Positions 40,104 to 48,772 of a stretch of DNA of 64,000 bases are shown in pieces (positions within the stretch are counted from its first letter, which is position 1; each line of letters begins with the position of its first letter). Both the position numbers and the translations under genes were made by a program. Where the stretch lies: positions 62,001 through 126,000 of the forward strand of contig JAJZUT010000003.1 of assembly GCA_021847105.1 (NCBI GenBank). The letters are read 5' to 3'. This DNA is from Pseudomonadota bacterium. GTDB taxonomy: Bacteria > Pseudomonadota > Gammaproteobacteria > Steroidobacterales > Steroidobacteraceae. The notes beneath the pieces were generated by a model, which saw nothing but the letters and a program-made list of their open reading frames with translations, was not told where the DNA came from and did no database searches.

Positions 40104-42662
40104 GTGTCTGCACTGCCGGCCGGACACTCGAGCGTGCGCGAACACCGCGTCCTTGAGTGGCTGCGCTGGCTCGCCCCACTCGCCGCACTGGTAGTGCTCG
40201 CGGGTGTCGGCTACGTGTTGCACCGCGAGCTCGCGCGGCTGCACCCGGCCGACATCCTCGCGCACCTGCGCAGTATTCCCCGCGCTCACGTGCTGGCCGC
40301 AGTCGCACTGACCACGGCCAGCTACTGGCTGATCAGCTGCTATGACCTGCTGGCCCTGCGCTACGTACGCAAGCGCCTACGCTACGGACGAGTGCTGTTC
40401 ACGGGTTTCATCGCCGCCGTGTTCGGGCACAACCTCGGATTTTCGGCGGTCACCGGCGGGGCGATCCGGCTGCGCCTGTACAGCACCGCAGGCGTCACCG
40501 CGGTGGAAGTGGCAACCATCACGGTCTTCTACAGTCTGTCCATCGCACTGGGACTCACCGCAATTGCCGGGCTATCGCTCACGCTGGCGCCCCACATGGC
40601 CGCGATCGCGCTGCATCTGCACGCGCAGTGGATCCGAAGCACCGGTGTGCTGCTGCTGAGCGCCGTGGGCGCCTATCTGCTTTGGGCCGGACTGTCGCGC
40701 GAGGCGATCGAGATCCGCGGCTGGGCACTACGTGCCCCGGGCCTTGCGCTCGGAGTCGGACAGACGCTGCTCGCCATGGCGGATCTGACCGTCGAGGGCT
40801 CGGTGTTGTGGTGGCTGCTGCCCCCCGCGGCTCACATCGGCCTAGTGCCGTTCATGGGCACGTATGTCATCGCATTGACGGCGGGCATCCTCAGTCACGT
40901 TCCCGGCGGGATCGGCGTGTTCGAGACCGTGATGCTGCTCGCGCTGCATCATGCTCCGACCGACTCGGTGGTGGGCGCGCTACTCGCGTTCCGAGCGGTC
41001 TACTACCTCACCCCCCTGCTGTTCGGTGCCATCCTGTTCGCCTATCAGGAACTGGAGATGCGGCGGCGGGACTTGGCCCGCGCCCGCAGGCAGGCGGCCA
41101 CCTACCTCACCCCAGTGGCGCCCCAGATCGCCGGTTCGCTGGTGTTCCTCTGCGGCGCGTTGCTGCTCGTGGCGTTGATGTGGCCGCCGCTGGCCGTACC
41201 CGTGCCGCTGCTCGCGCGCACGTTGCCGCCGGCGGTACCGCTGGCCGGCGCGCTCGCCGCAGGTGTGACCGGTACGGCACTGCTGCTGCTGGCGCGCGCG
41301 CTGTTCCGGCGCGTGCGCTCGGCTCACCGCCTCGCCTGCCGGCTGCTACTGATCGCCGTGGCGGCCTCCTTTGCCCAAGGGCTCGCCATCGAGGAAGCCC
41401 CATTGCTCGGCCTGGTGCTGCTGGTGCTCTCACTCGGCAGCGATGCGTTCTATCGGCCAACAGCCATCCTCGATGAGCGCTTCACGCCGGCCTGGGTCAG
41501 CGCCATCGGCGGCGTGCTCTTGCTGGCAATCTGGGTGGGGCTGTTCACGGGCCACGGTGCGAATCCTCTCGCCGGACCGATGCTGCGCGGGGTGCTGGTG
41601 CCAGCGCTGCTTGCCGCCGGCTATCTCGTGACGAACCTGCTGCGCCCCCTGCCACCGGAACCGGCCGCAGCGAGCGGCGCGGATCTGGCACGCGCACGAC
41701 GGCTGATCGCCGCTGCCGAGGATCCGCTTGCCAATGCGGCGCTCACTGGGGACAAGCGTCTGTTGTTCGCCGCCTCCGGCACGGCGTTTATCACCTACCA
41801 GGTAGCCGGACGCAGCTGGATCGCGCTCGGTGACCCGGTGGGCGAGCGGACCGGCGCCGAAGAGCTGCTGTGGCGCTTCTGCCAGATCGCCGACCGGCAC
41901 GGCGGTCAACCGGTGTTCTATCAGGCCGGCGCACAATGGTTGCGCAATTACGAAGACCTCGGGCTCGCACCCATGCCGATCGGCGCTCAGGCACGCGTGC
42001 TGCTCGCGTACTTCTCGCTGCAGGGGGCTCAGCGCGCCGGACTGCGCCATCTCGTACAGCACGCACATCGCGCAGGACTGTCGTTCCAGTTGTACCCCGC
42101 CCCCCCGCCGGCGCCGCTGTTGAACGAACTGCGCGCCGTTTCGGATGCCTGGCTCGCCAGCCACGCCACCGGCGAGCGCCGCTTTGCGGTCGGCTATTTC
42201 TCCCCGCGCTACCTGCGGCACTTCCCGCTCGCCGTCATTCGACGCGATGGCGCGGCGGTGGCCTTCGCCAACCTGTGGCCGGCCGGCAACCGTCTGGAAG
42301 TGGCCATTGACGTGGTTCGCGTTCTGCCCGACATGCCCATCGGAACCATGGGCTATCTGCTGATCGAGACGCTGCTGTGGGCACGTGCGCAAGGCTTTCG
42401 CTGGGCGAACCTCGGCCTCGTGCCGCTTGGAGGCTTGGAGCACGACCTGCTCGCCCCGGCTTGGCAGCGTGCCGGCCGCCTGGTGTTCACCCATGGGGAG
42501 CATTTCGAGCACTTCGAGCAGATGCGCCGCTATTTCGAGCGCTTCGAGCCGCACTGGGAGACGCGCTACCTGCTCGCCCGCAGCGGCATTGCCCTGCCGC
42601 GGGTGCTGCTCGATCTGGCTGAGCTCATCGGTGGGGGTGGGGCCCAGGAATCGCGCGGCTAG
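40104..42662 (+). CDS. mprF: MprF-type bifunctional phosphatidylglycerol aminoacyltransferase/flippase
   Basis: Transfers an amino acid from aminoacyl-tRNA to phosphatidylglycerol and flips the product outward, lowering surface charge and giving resistance to cationic peptides. 852 residues: about a dozen or more membrane helices (1-530; the flippase part includes VPGGIGVFE), then a cytoplasmic GNAT-like transferase (about 545-850) with SWIALGDPVGE and GFRWANLGLVPLGG. Lysine versus alanine specificity cannot be read. GTG 40104 has GGGAGG upstream. The gene is a monocistronic candidate, 97 bases after ettA. Confidence 0.92.
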   Translation: MSALPAGHSSVREHRVLEWLRWLAPLAALVVLAGVGYVLHRELARLHPADILAHLRSIPRAHVLAAVALTTASYWLISCYDLLALRYVRKRLRYGRVLFTGFIAAVFGHNLGFSAVTGGAIRLRLYSTAGVTAVEVATITVFYSLSIALGLTAIAGLSLTLAPHMAAIALHLHAQWIRSTGVLLLSAVGAYLLWAGLSREAIEIRGWALRAPGLALGVGQTLLAMADLTVEGSVLWWLLPPAAHIGLVPFMGTYVIALTAGILSHVPGGIGVFETVMLLALHHAPTDSVVGALLAFRAVYYLTPLLFGAILFAYQELEMRRRDLARARRQAATYLTPVAPQIAGSLVFLCGALLLVALMWPPLAVPVPLLARTLPPAVPLAGALAAGVTGTALLLLARALFRRVRSAHRLACRLLLIAVAASFAQGLAIEEAPLLGLVLLVLSLGSDAFYRPTAILDERFTPAWVSAIGGVLLLAIWVGLFTGHGANPLAGPMLRGVLVPALLAAGYLVTNLLRPLPPEPAAASGADLARARRLIAAAEDPLANAALTGDKRLLFAASGTAFITYQVAGRSWIALGDPVGERTGAEELLWRFCQIADRHGGQPVFYQAGAQWLRNYEDLGLAPMPIGAQARVLLAYFSLQGAQRAGLRHLVQHAHRAGLSFQLYPAPPPAPLLNELRAVSDAWLASHATGERRFAVGYFSPRYLRHFPLAVIRRDGAAVAFANLWPAGNRLEVAIDVVRVLPDMPIGTMGYLLIETLLWARAQGFRWANLGLVPLGGLEHDLLAPAWQRAGRLVFTHGEHFEHFEQMRRYFERFEPHWETRYLLARSGIALPRVLLDLAELIGGGGAQESRG

Positions 42663-42748
42663 GCCGCCGCCACAGCATAGGCCGCCCGCATGCGCTATCA
42701 TGGGCGCCCCGGCAATGGCTATCAGACCAAGAGCAGCATAGCGCCGCC

Positions 42749-43459
42749 ATGCCCCACATCGACTCAGAGAGCCGCCTGATTCACGATCAGGGCAAGCGCC
42801 CGGTCCTGCCGTGCCCGCATTGCCAAGTGGTCGCGCATCTCAGCGTCAGCGCAGTGCCGCGCTTTGCGGAACTGCAAGCCTGTCGGCCGGCGCAGCTTGG
42901 CGTCGTATTCCGCTGCGATGCGTGCCTCGCACCGATCTTTCTGCGCTACAGCGTTCGCGCCTATACGCCGACGCGCGTGGAACTCGGCCCGCAGTTCATC
43001 GAAGTGGAGCGCGCACGCGAGCGCTTCGACGGCACCTACCTGCCCGAGGAGGTCGAGATGCTGTTCAAGGAGGCGTTGACCTGCTTTGCCGCCGGCGCCT
43101 ACAACGCGTTCGCCTCGATGAGCCGGCGCACCGCGCAGGCCTTGTTCAGTGACCTCGGTGAGGCTGGCAAGCTCAAGCTGTTCGATTCGCTCAATGAGGT
43201 GCGCGAACTCACCGCGCTCGCCCCGGAGATCTTCGCCAAGATCCGCAGTGTCCTGTTCGGTATCGCCTCCGACCCGCGCCCCGGCATCCCCCTGCTCGGG
43301 AGTCACGAGGCGGGGGTTTTGCTCGAGGTCATGAAGGATCTGCTGTACCAGACCTACGTGCGCAAGGGCCGGCTCGAGCAGGCCATGCGGGTGCGGCGCT
43401 TCTTCTACGAGGAGGCGCTCAATCCGGCGCGCGTCAGCCCCCTATCGAGCGCCGGCTGA
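42749..43459 (+). CDS. DUF4145-like zinc-ribbon protein of unknown function
   Basis: 236 residues. An N-terminal zinc ribbon is formed by C22-x2-C25 (LPCPHCQ) and C56-x2-C59 (FRCDACL). The helical C-terminal half (about 95-225, EALTCFAAGAYNAFASMSRR) looks like the DUF4145 domain seen in some defence and housekeeping proteins. No signal peptide or membrane segment. A -10 candidate TATCAT is at 42696-42701, about 47 bases upstream. Family assignment is by pattern only. Confidence 0.6.
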   Translation: MPHIDSESRLIHDQGKRPVLPCPHCQVVAHLSVSAVPRFAELQACRPAQLGVVFRCDACLAPIFLRYSVRAYTPTRVELGPQFIEVERARERFDGTYLPEEVEMLFKEALTCFAAGAYNAFASMSRRTAQALFSDLGEAGKLKLFDSLNEVRELTALAPEIFAKIRSVLFGIASDPRPGIPLLGSHEAGVLLEVMKDLLYQTYVRKGRLEQAMRVRRFFYEEALNPARVSPLSSAG

Positions 43460-43494
43460 GCCGGCCCGCTCAAGCCCCGCGGCACACCGGCCGC

Positions 43495-43500
43495 TAAGCT
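43495..43500 (+). promoter_or_regulatory. -10-like hexamer before the PilZ-like gene, overlapping a sigma-28-like site
   Basis: TAAGCT ends 6 bases before ATG 43507 (leaderless spacing). The same bases lie in GCCGCTAA (43490-43497), seven of eight matches to the sigma-28 -10; TCAA (43470-43473) lies 16 bases upstream where 15 is usual. Confidence 0.3.
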
Positions 43501-43506
43501 GCAGAG

Positions 43507-44070
43507 ATGATCGACACCGCCGACACCATCGTGCTCTACGAGGAACTCGCCTTCCAGGACGTGCTCCCCCTGCACTGGCTCACGCAGGCGCCGGAACCGG
43601 CGGCGGCCGCTAGCCTCGCCGAGCGTAATCTGCAAGTTCTGCAGGCCTGGGATGCACTCGAGGATCACGGCTCGGTCGAGAAACCGGATGAGAACACTCC
43701 GCTCGCGGCGGACATCCAGCGGCTCGACCGCAAGATGACCTTGTTGCTTGGGCTGGTGGGGCAATTGCTGGCGGTCAACCGGCCCCGCCCACCGGCCGTG
43801 CCACTGCGCTTCAATGCGCGTGGTGCCCTCTGGCGCAGCTCGCAACCGCCACCGCCGGGCTCGCACGGCGTGCTGGAAATCTACCTGCACGAGTGCCTCG
43901 CGCAGCCGCTGCGCCTGACCGGCGAAGTGACCGCAGTCACGCCGAACGGCGAGGTCAAGGCGCGCTTTGCGCCGCTCGACGAAGCGGTCTCGGCCGCCAT
44001 CGCCAAGGTCACCTTCCGCCGCCACCGACGCCAGATCGCGGGTCGGCACGGGCCGAAATCCAAAAGCTGA
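43507..44070 (+). CDS. Atypical PilZ-like c-di-GMP-associated protein
   Basis: 187 residues, soluble. The N-terminal VLYEELAFQDVLPLHWL, a helical middle (ADIQRLDRKMTLLLGLVGQLLAV) and a beta-rich C-terminal half ending in a basic tail resemble the atypical tetrameric PilZ proteins of xanthomonads (such as XCC6012). The canonical RxxxR and D/NxSxxG motifs are not obvious, so binding of c-di-GMP is uncertain. It ends 13 bases from fliK in convergent orientation, and a possible sigma-28 site precedes it, which suggests a flagellar role. Confidence 0.6.
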   Translation: MIDTADTIVLYEELAFQDVLPLHWLTQAPEPAAAASLAERNLQVLQAWDALEDHGSVEKPDENTPLAADIQRLDRKMTLLLGLVGQLLAVNRPRPPAVPLRFNARGALWRSSQPPPPGSHGVLEIYLHECLAQPLRLTGEVTAVTPNGEVKARFAPLDEAVSAAIAKVTFRRHRRQIAGRHGPKSKS

Positions 44071-44083
44071 CCGTACCGCCCGC

Positions 44084-45307
44084 TCAGGCGTAGGTGTCGA
44101 TCAGACCGACTCCCCCGAGTGACGGGCCGGTCACGCTCACCGCCCCGTCGGGCGAACCTGCTGCACCGATCGCGCTCACCGCCGGACGGACCGGACGGCG
44201 CGAGTCACGCGGGGCATCGTGCGAGACGCCCGAATCGGTCAGTGTCAGCCCCTGATGGGCGAACATGGCCTGCAGCTCCGGCAGCGCCTGGGTGAGCGCC
44301 TGACGGGTCTCGGGCTGCGCCGCCCCGAACCACACGCTCGCCTGCCCGTGATGCACCGAAATACTCACCTGCACCGGCCCCAGATGCTGCGGCGAGACCT
44401 GCAGCGATGCCGACTGCACGCCCTGGCGCGCCATCCAGGTCAGCTGTGCGCCGAGCTGGCCATTCCAGTCGCGCGAACCCACCGGTGCGCTGAGCGCCGC
44501 GCTCGGCGCACCGCCCGCGCCTTGGGCGAGTGCATGGGCCCCGGCAGCCGCCTGGCCGACGGCCAGCGCGACACTGCCCACCGCCGCCGAGCCACCTGAC
44601 ACGGCCGCACCGCCAGCAGCCGCCCCGGAGTTGGCCGGCGCGTCATGGCCGGGCGTCCCATGCACCGATGTCAGCTGCGCGGTCAGCTGTGCGGTGCGCG
44701 CGGCCACCGTGGAAATTTCGACGTGAGCGGACCCGCTCGGGCCACCGGCCGCGGGGTGCTGACCCGGTGTGCCCGTCGGCACCGCGAGCGGCACCGCTTG
44801 GCTCACCATCGCCATGGTCGTACTCACCGGGTCGCTCTTCGCAGTCCTGTCCGTGGCGTGGGCTGGGCTTGCCTTGCTCATCTTCGCTGCAGACTTTGCG
44901 GTGTCGGCGGACCCCTTCCCGCTCACCGGCGCGCTCTGCTGTGCGGAACCCGCGAGGGACTGCGCGAGGGTTTGTGAAAAATTTGGACGCGCAGCCGATG
45001 CAGCGGAGGCCCCTTGCGCGCCACGAGCTGGCGCTGCGGCGGGAGCTTGCTTATCGGCGCGTGCGCGGGCAGTGGCGCGACGGGCAGGACTGCCCGAAGG
45101 ATGCGCCGCCTGCGCGGTACCGCCGTCTGCGGTGCCGTTCGCCGCGCCCTGGGCGGATGAACTCCCGGAACCTGAATCCTCCGCCTGCGCAAAGCCCGTA
45201 CCGGCGCCGCCGGCCCCGGTACCGAGCGTGGCCGGTGGCGCAGCGCTCGACGGCGAGGGAGACGGCGCGGGCGCCGCGGCAACAGCCCGTAGCGTTTCAG
45301 CTGACAC
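44084..45307 (-). CDS. fliK: Flagellar hook-length control protein
   Basis: Measures hook length and switches export specificity through FlhB. GTG 45305-45307 (VSAETLRAV) is chosen: a GGGGGAG lies upstream and the start overlaps the fliJ end by 11 bases. 407 residues: a long Ala/Ser/Pro/Gly-rich region (about 1-290), then the conserved C-terminal domain with QVSPQHLGPVQVSISVHHGQ. The longer open frame (start 45469) runs inside fliJ in another frame and is not real. Last gene of the leftward flagellar operon. Confidence 0.92.
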   Translation of the reverse strand: MSAETLRAVAAAPAPSPSPSSAAPPATLGTGAGGAGTGFAQAEDSGSGSSSAQGAANGTADGGTAQAAHPSGSPARRATARARADKQAPAAAPARGAQGASAASAARPNFSQTLAQSLAGSAQQSAPVSGKGSADTAKSAAKMSKASPAHATDRTAKSDPVSTTMAMVSQAVPLAVPTGTPGQHPAAGGPSGSAHVEISTVAARTAQLTAQLTSVHGTPGHDAPANSGAAAGGAAVSGGSAAVGSVALAVGQAAAGAHALAQGAGGAPSAALSAPVGSRDWNGQLGAQLTWMARQGVQSASLQVSPQHLGPVQVSISVHHGQASVWFGAAQPETRQALTQALPELQAMFAHQGLTLTDSGVSHDAPRDSRRPVRPAVSAIGAAGSPDGAVSVTGPSLGGVGLIDTYA

Positions 45308-45752
45308 GCAGATGACTCCCCCGGTTCCAGGATTGCAGCGAGCGCTCGTCCGTCTCGTGCTGATCGCGCCGTTCCTCGACGCGCCGCTCCTCGCTGCGCC
45401 AGTGTTTGGCGAGCGTATCGACCGCGGCAGCGCGTTGGGCGGCGCTGCGCCAATTCTCAAGCTCCGCACTGCGCGCGAGCTCGGCCTGGCTCAGAATCTG
45501 CTGCTGATGCTGCAGCGCCTCTTCGAGCCGACTGAGAAACACCTGATATTCACGCACCGCGGCGCCACCGAGGCCGCCCTGCGCACGTCGACTGAAGTCC
45601 TGCATGTAGGCACTGCGATAGGTCTCGAGCTCCTCAAGGCGCGTACGCGCTTCGTGCACCGTGCGTTCGCACAGTGCGAGTGCCTCGGCTTTGCGTCGCT
45701 CCTGGTCATCGACCACGCGCTGAACCATGTCGATGCGTTGTGTCTTTTTCAT
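45297..45752 (-). CDS. fliJ: Flagellar export chaperone FliJ
   Basis: Coiled-coil stalk protein of the FliI ATPase ring that cycles chaperones and promotes proton-driven export. 151 residues, nearly all charged helix, with the usual N-terminal [21 protein letters not shown] overlap with fliI at the start and 11-base overlap with fliK at the end. Confidence 0.92.
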   Translation of the reverse strand: MKKTQRIDMVQRVVDDQERRKAEALALCERTVHEARTRLEELETYRSAYMQDFSRRAQGGLGGAAVREYQVFLSRLEEALQHQQQILSQAELARSAELENWRSAAQRAAAVDTLAKHWRSEERRVEERRDQHETDERSLQSWNRGSHLRVS

Positions 45753-47110
45753 GTCTTACTTTCCGCGATGACCTCATCGAGAGCGGCCAGGCTTGCCGCC
45801 AGATCGACGCGCTCGCGCACGTCCTGCTGGAGAAACTGCTGCATGCGGGGCCACAGTCCAATCGCCTGATCGACCCGTGGATCGCTGCCGCGCTGATAGG
45901 CGCCGATCGCAACCAGATCGCGATGCTGCTGAAACGTCGAGAGAATCTGCCGGAACTGGCGGGACCGCTCGATGTGCGCGGGCGCCACGATCTCATGCAT
46001 CGCCCGGCTGACCGACGCTTCGACGTCGATCGCCGGATAGTGGCCACTCTCGGCAATGCGTCGCGACAGCACGATGTGGCCGTCGAGAATGGCGCGCGCG
46101 GAGTCGGCAATCGGATCGCTCTGATCGTCCCCTTCGGTGAGCACGGTATAGAACGCGGTGATCGATCCTGAGCCCTGCGCACCGTTGCCAGCGCGTTCGA
46201 CCAGCTGCGGCAGGCGCGCGAAAACCGACGGCGGATAACCTTTGGTCGCCGGCGCCTCACCGATCGCCAAGGAGATCTCTCGCTGCGCCTGTGCGAAGCG
46301 CGTCAACGAATCCATGAGCAGCAACACGCTCGCGCCCTGATCACGAAAATACTCCGCGATCGCGGTTGCAAGCCATGCGCCGCGCAGACGTGTCAGGGGC
46401 GGTGCATCGGCGGGAGCCGCCACCACCACCGCACGCGTGCGGTCCTCGGGCCCGAGAATGCGCTCGACAAACTCCTTGACCTCACGGCCGCGCTCGCCGA
46501 TCAGTCCGACCACGATCACCTGCGCGCCGGTGTAGCGCGCCATCATCCCGAGCAGCACGCTCTTGCCGACGCCGCTGCCGGCAAACAATCCGACTCGCTG
46601 GCCGCGGCCGATGGTGAGCAGCGAATTGATGGCGCGGATGCCGACGTCCAGCGGTTCGCTGATCGGCTGGCGTGACAGCGGGTTGATCGGCCGGCCGGTG
46701 AGGCGCACCGTCTCGGTGCAACCGAGCGGTCCGAGCCCATCGAGCGGCTGTGCGCTGCCATCGACGATGCGGCCGAGCAGCTGCGGCCCGACGTGCACCG
46801 TGCCCGCATGTTGGCGTGGGATGACCCGCGCCTTCGGCCCGAGCCCATGCGCGTCTCCGGCCGGCATGAGGAACAGCCGATCGCCAGCGAATCCGACCAC
46901 CTCCGACTCGATGCGTGCGCCGTCGCCGGCGATCACATCGCAGTAATCGCCGACCGCCGCCTGACAGCCGGCGGCCTCGAGCGTCAGTCCGACCATGCGG
47001 GTCAGGGACCCCTCGACCGGCGGCGGTTCGGTCTGCTCCACCGCCCGCGCGCTGCGGCGCAGACCAGCGCTCCAATTTGCGGCGCGGCGCATCTCAGGCA
47101 CGGCACTCAT
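45749..47110 (-). CDS. fliI: Flagellar export ATPase
   Basis: Cytoplasmic hexameric ATPase of the flagellar type III export apparatus, related to F1 beta. 453 residues; Walker A is [12 protein letters not shown] (K183), and [18 protein letters not shown] and [17 protein letters not shown] are characteristic. It overlaps fliH by ATGA. Confidence 0.97.
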   Translation of the reverse strand: MSAVPEMRRAANWSAGLRRSARAVEQTEPPPVEGSLTRMVGLTLEAAGCQAAVGDYCDVIAGDGARIESEVVGFAGDRLFLMPAGDAHGLGPKARVIPRQHAGTVHVGPQLLGRIVDGSAQPLDGLGPLGCTETVRLTGRPINPLSRQPISEPLDVGIRAINSLLTIGRGQRVGLFAGSGVGKSVLLGMMARYTGAQVIVVGLIGERGREVKEFVERILGPEDRTRAVVVAAPADAPPLTRLRGAWLATAIAEYFRDQGASVLLLMDSLTRFAQAQREISLAIGEAPATKGYPPSVFARLPQLVERAGNGAQGSGSITAFYTVLTEGDDQSDPIADSARAILDGHIVLSRRIAESGHYPAIDVEASVSRAMHEIVAPAHIERSRQFRQILSTFQQHRDLVAIGAYQRGSDPRVDQAIGLWPRMQQFLQQDVRERVDLAASLAALDEVIAESKT

Positions 47111-47763
47111 GAGGCCTCCACAGCGCCATCGCGCCCGCTGCTGCGCTCATCACCGAGCGCGTTGGCGGCAATCGCCGCAATCCGGTTCTCTAGGCGTGCG
47201 TCGATGCGTGAGGACTCGCTCTGCACCAGACAGCCGCCACGCGCAAGCGTCGGGTCCTCCACCAACGTCCAAACACGTTCGCCCGCACCGGTTGGCAGAT
47301 GCGCACGTACCGTCGCGGCGTCCTCCGGGTGCAGGTGAACGCGCACTTCGCGGGCTGCAAGCGGCAGTTGCGCGAGCGATTCGCGCAGGATGGCGATGAT
47401 CTGGGTCGGCTCGATGCGCAGCTCGCGCCGCGCCAGCTGCTTGCCGACCGCGAGCGCGAGCCGCACCAGCTCTCCCTCGACTTCCGCATCGAGCTGCTCG
47501 AGCGGTCGCGCCAGCACGGCACAGAGCGCATCGAGGCGTTGCACACGCTCCTCGATCGCCGCCAACCGTGCGCTGGTCTCGCCCTGCGCGCGCGCAAGGC
47601 CTTCCTGGTAACCGCGTGCCTCGGCCTGCTGCAGCGCATGGCGCAGCGCCTCCTCTTCCCGCCGCCGCACATCGCTGCGGCTCACCACCGGCCCGCTGAC
47701 CTCCGGCAACTGCCAGCGTTGGACGGATGCGGAACCGCTCAGCCTCTTTTGCAATTCAGACAA
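47107..47763 (-). CDS. fliH: Flagellar assembly protein FliH
   Basis: Binds FliI and docks it at FlhA/FliN. 218 residues: a helical middle ([20 protein letters not shown]) and a C-terminal domain with [13 protein letters not shown]. The start is TTG 47761-47763, eight bases inside the end of fliG, with GGGAGAG at good distance; no ATG is available. The rare start and overlap suggest low, coupled translation. Confidence 0.92.
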   Translation of the reverse strand: MSELQKRLSGSASVQRWQLPEVSGPVVSRSDVRRREEEALRHALQQAEARGYQEGLARAQGETSARLAAIEERVQRLDALCAVLARPLEQLDAEVEGELVRLALAVGKQLARRELRIEPTQIIAILRESLAQLPLAAREVRVHLHPEDAATVRAHLPTGAGERVWTLVEDPTLARGGCLVQSESSRIDARLENRIAAIAANALGDERSSGRDGAVEAS

Positions 47764-48772
47764 ACTGCTCTCCCTTGCCGCCGAGCATGATCGTGCCGTC
47801 CTCGGCGAGCTTACGCGCCATCTTGAGGATCTCCTTCTGCGCGCCCTCGACTTCCGAGACTCGCACCGGCCCCTTGGCCTGCAGGTCGTCCTTGAGCATC
47901 TCCGCCGCGCGCTGAGACATGTTCTTGAACATCTTTTCCTTCAGCGGCTCATCGGTACCCTTCAGTGCAAGCAGCAGCTGATCGCTCGGCACCTGGCGCA
48001 ACAGCTCCTGCATGCCTCGATCGTCGAGATCGAGCAGGTTGTCGAACACGAACACCAACTCTTCAATGCGTGCCGCGAGTGCCTCGTCGGTCTTTGCGAC
48101 CTGCTCCATCAGCGCGGACTCCTGACTGGGCTCGAGGAAGTTGATGATGTTGGCGGCGGCCTTGGCGCCACCGAGCACGGAGGTCTTACCGCCGGTTTTG
48201 CCGGCGAACTGCTTCTCGATGATGTCGTCGAGCTCACTGAGCGCACTCGGCTGCACGCCATCGAGCAGTGCGATGCGCGCAACCACCTCCGAGCGCAGAT
48301 TCGCCGGCAGCAGCACCAGCACCTCTGCGGCCTGGTCGGCATCGAGATACGCCAGCACGATAGCGATGGTCTGCGGATGCTCGAGACGGATCAGCTCGGC
48401 CACGCCGCGCGGGTCCATCCACTTCAGCGCCTCGAGTCCTTTGGTGCTGCGCCCGATACTGATGCGATCGATGATGCTCTCGGCCTTGTCAGCGCCAAGC
48501 GCATCGACCAGCACCTTGCGCAAAAACTCATCCGCACCGACGCCGACGGAGGTCTGACTCTCGACATTGGAGGCGAATTCCGCCACCACATCGTGCACCT
48601 CGTCGCGCGAGACGTTGCTGAGCCGAGCCATGGCCGCGCCGATGCGCTGCACTTCCTTCGCCCCCATGTGCTTCAAAACCTGCGCCGCCTCTGCTTCCCC
48701 GAGGGTAAGCAGTAGAATCGCGGCACGCTCAGTGCCGCTGCGCGTCGCATCCTTCAGGTTACGGTCACTCAT
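47756..48772 (-). CDS. fliG: Flagellar motor switch protein FliG
   Basis: Switch-complex protein that touches the stator and generates torque. 338 residues with the armadillo-like domains and motifs MDPRGVAELIRLEHPQTIA and the charged C-terminal face (FVFDNLLDLDDRGMQELL). It overlaps fliF by eight bases (ATGAGTGA) and fliH by eight. Confidence 0.97.
   Translation of the reverse strand: MSDRNLKDATRSGTERAAILLLTLGEAEAAQVLKHMGAKEVQRIGAAMARLSNVSRDEVHDVVAEFASNVESQTSVGVGADEFLRKVLVDALGADKAESIIDRISIGRSTKGLEALKWMDPRGVAELIRLEHPQTIAIVLAYLDADQAAEVLVLLPANLRSEVVARIALLDGVQPSALSELDDIIEKQFAGKTGGKTSVLGGAKAAANIINFLEPSQESALMEQVAKTDEALAARIEELVFVFDNLLDLDDRGMQELLRQVPSDQLLLALKGTDEPLKEKMFKNMSQRAAEMLKDDLQAKGPVRVSEVEGAQKEILKMARKLAEDGTIMLGGKGEQFV

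Noticed and set aside
44084..45469. 54-residue extension of FliK upstream of GTG 45307
   Set aside because: It lies inside fliJ in another frame and is low-complexity arginine/serine sequence.
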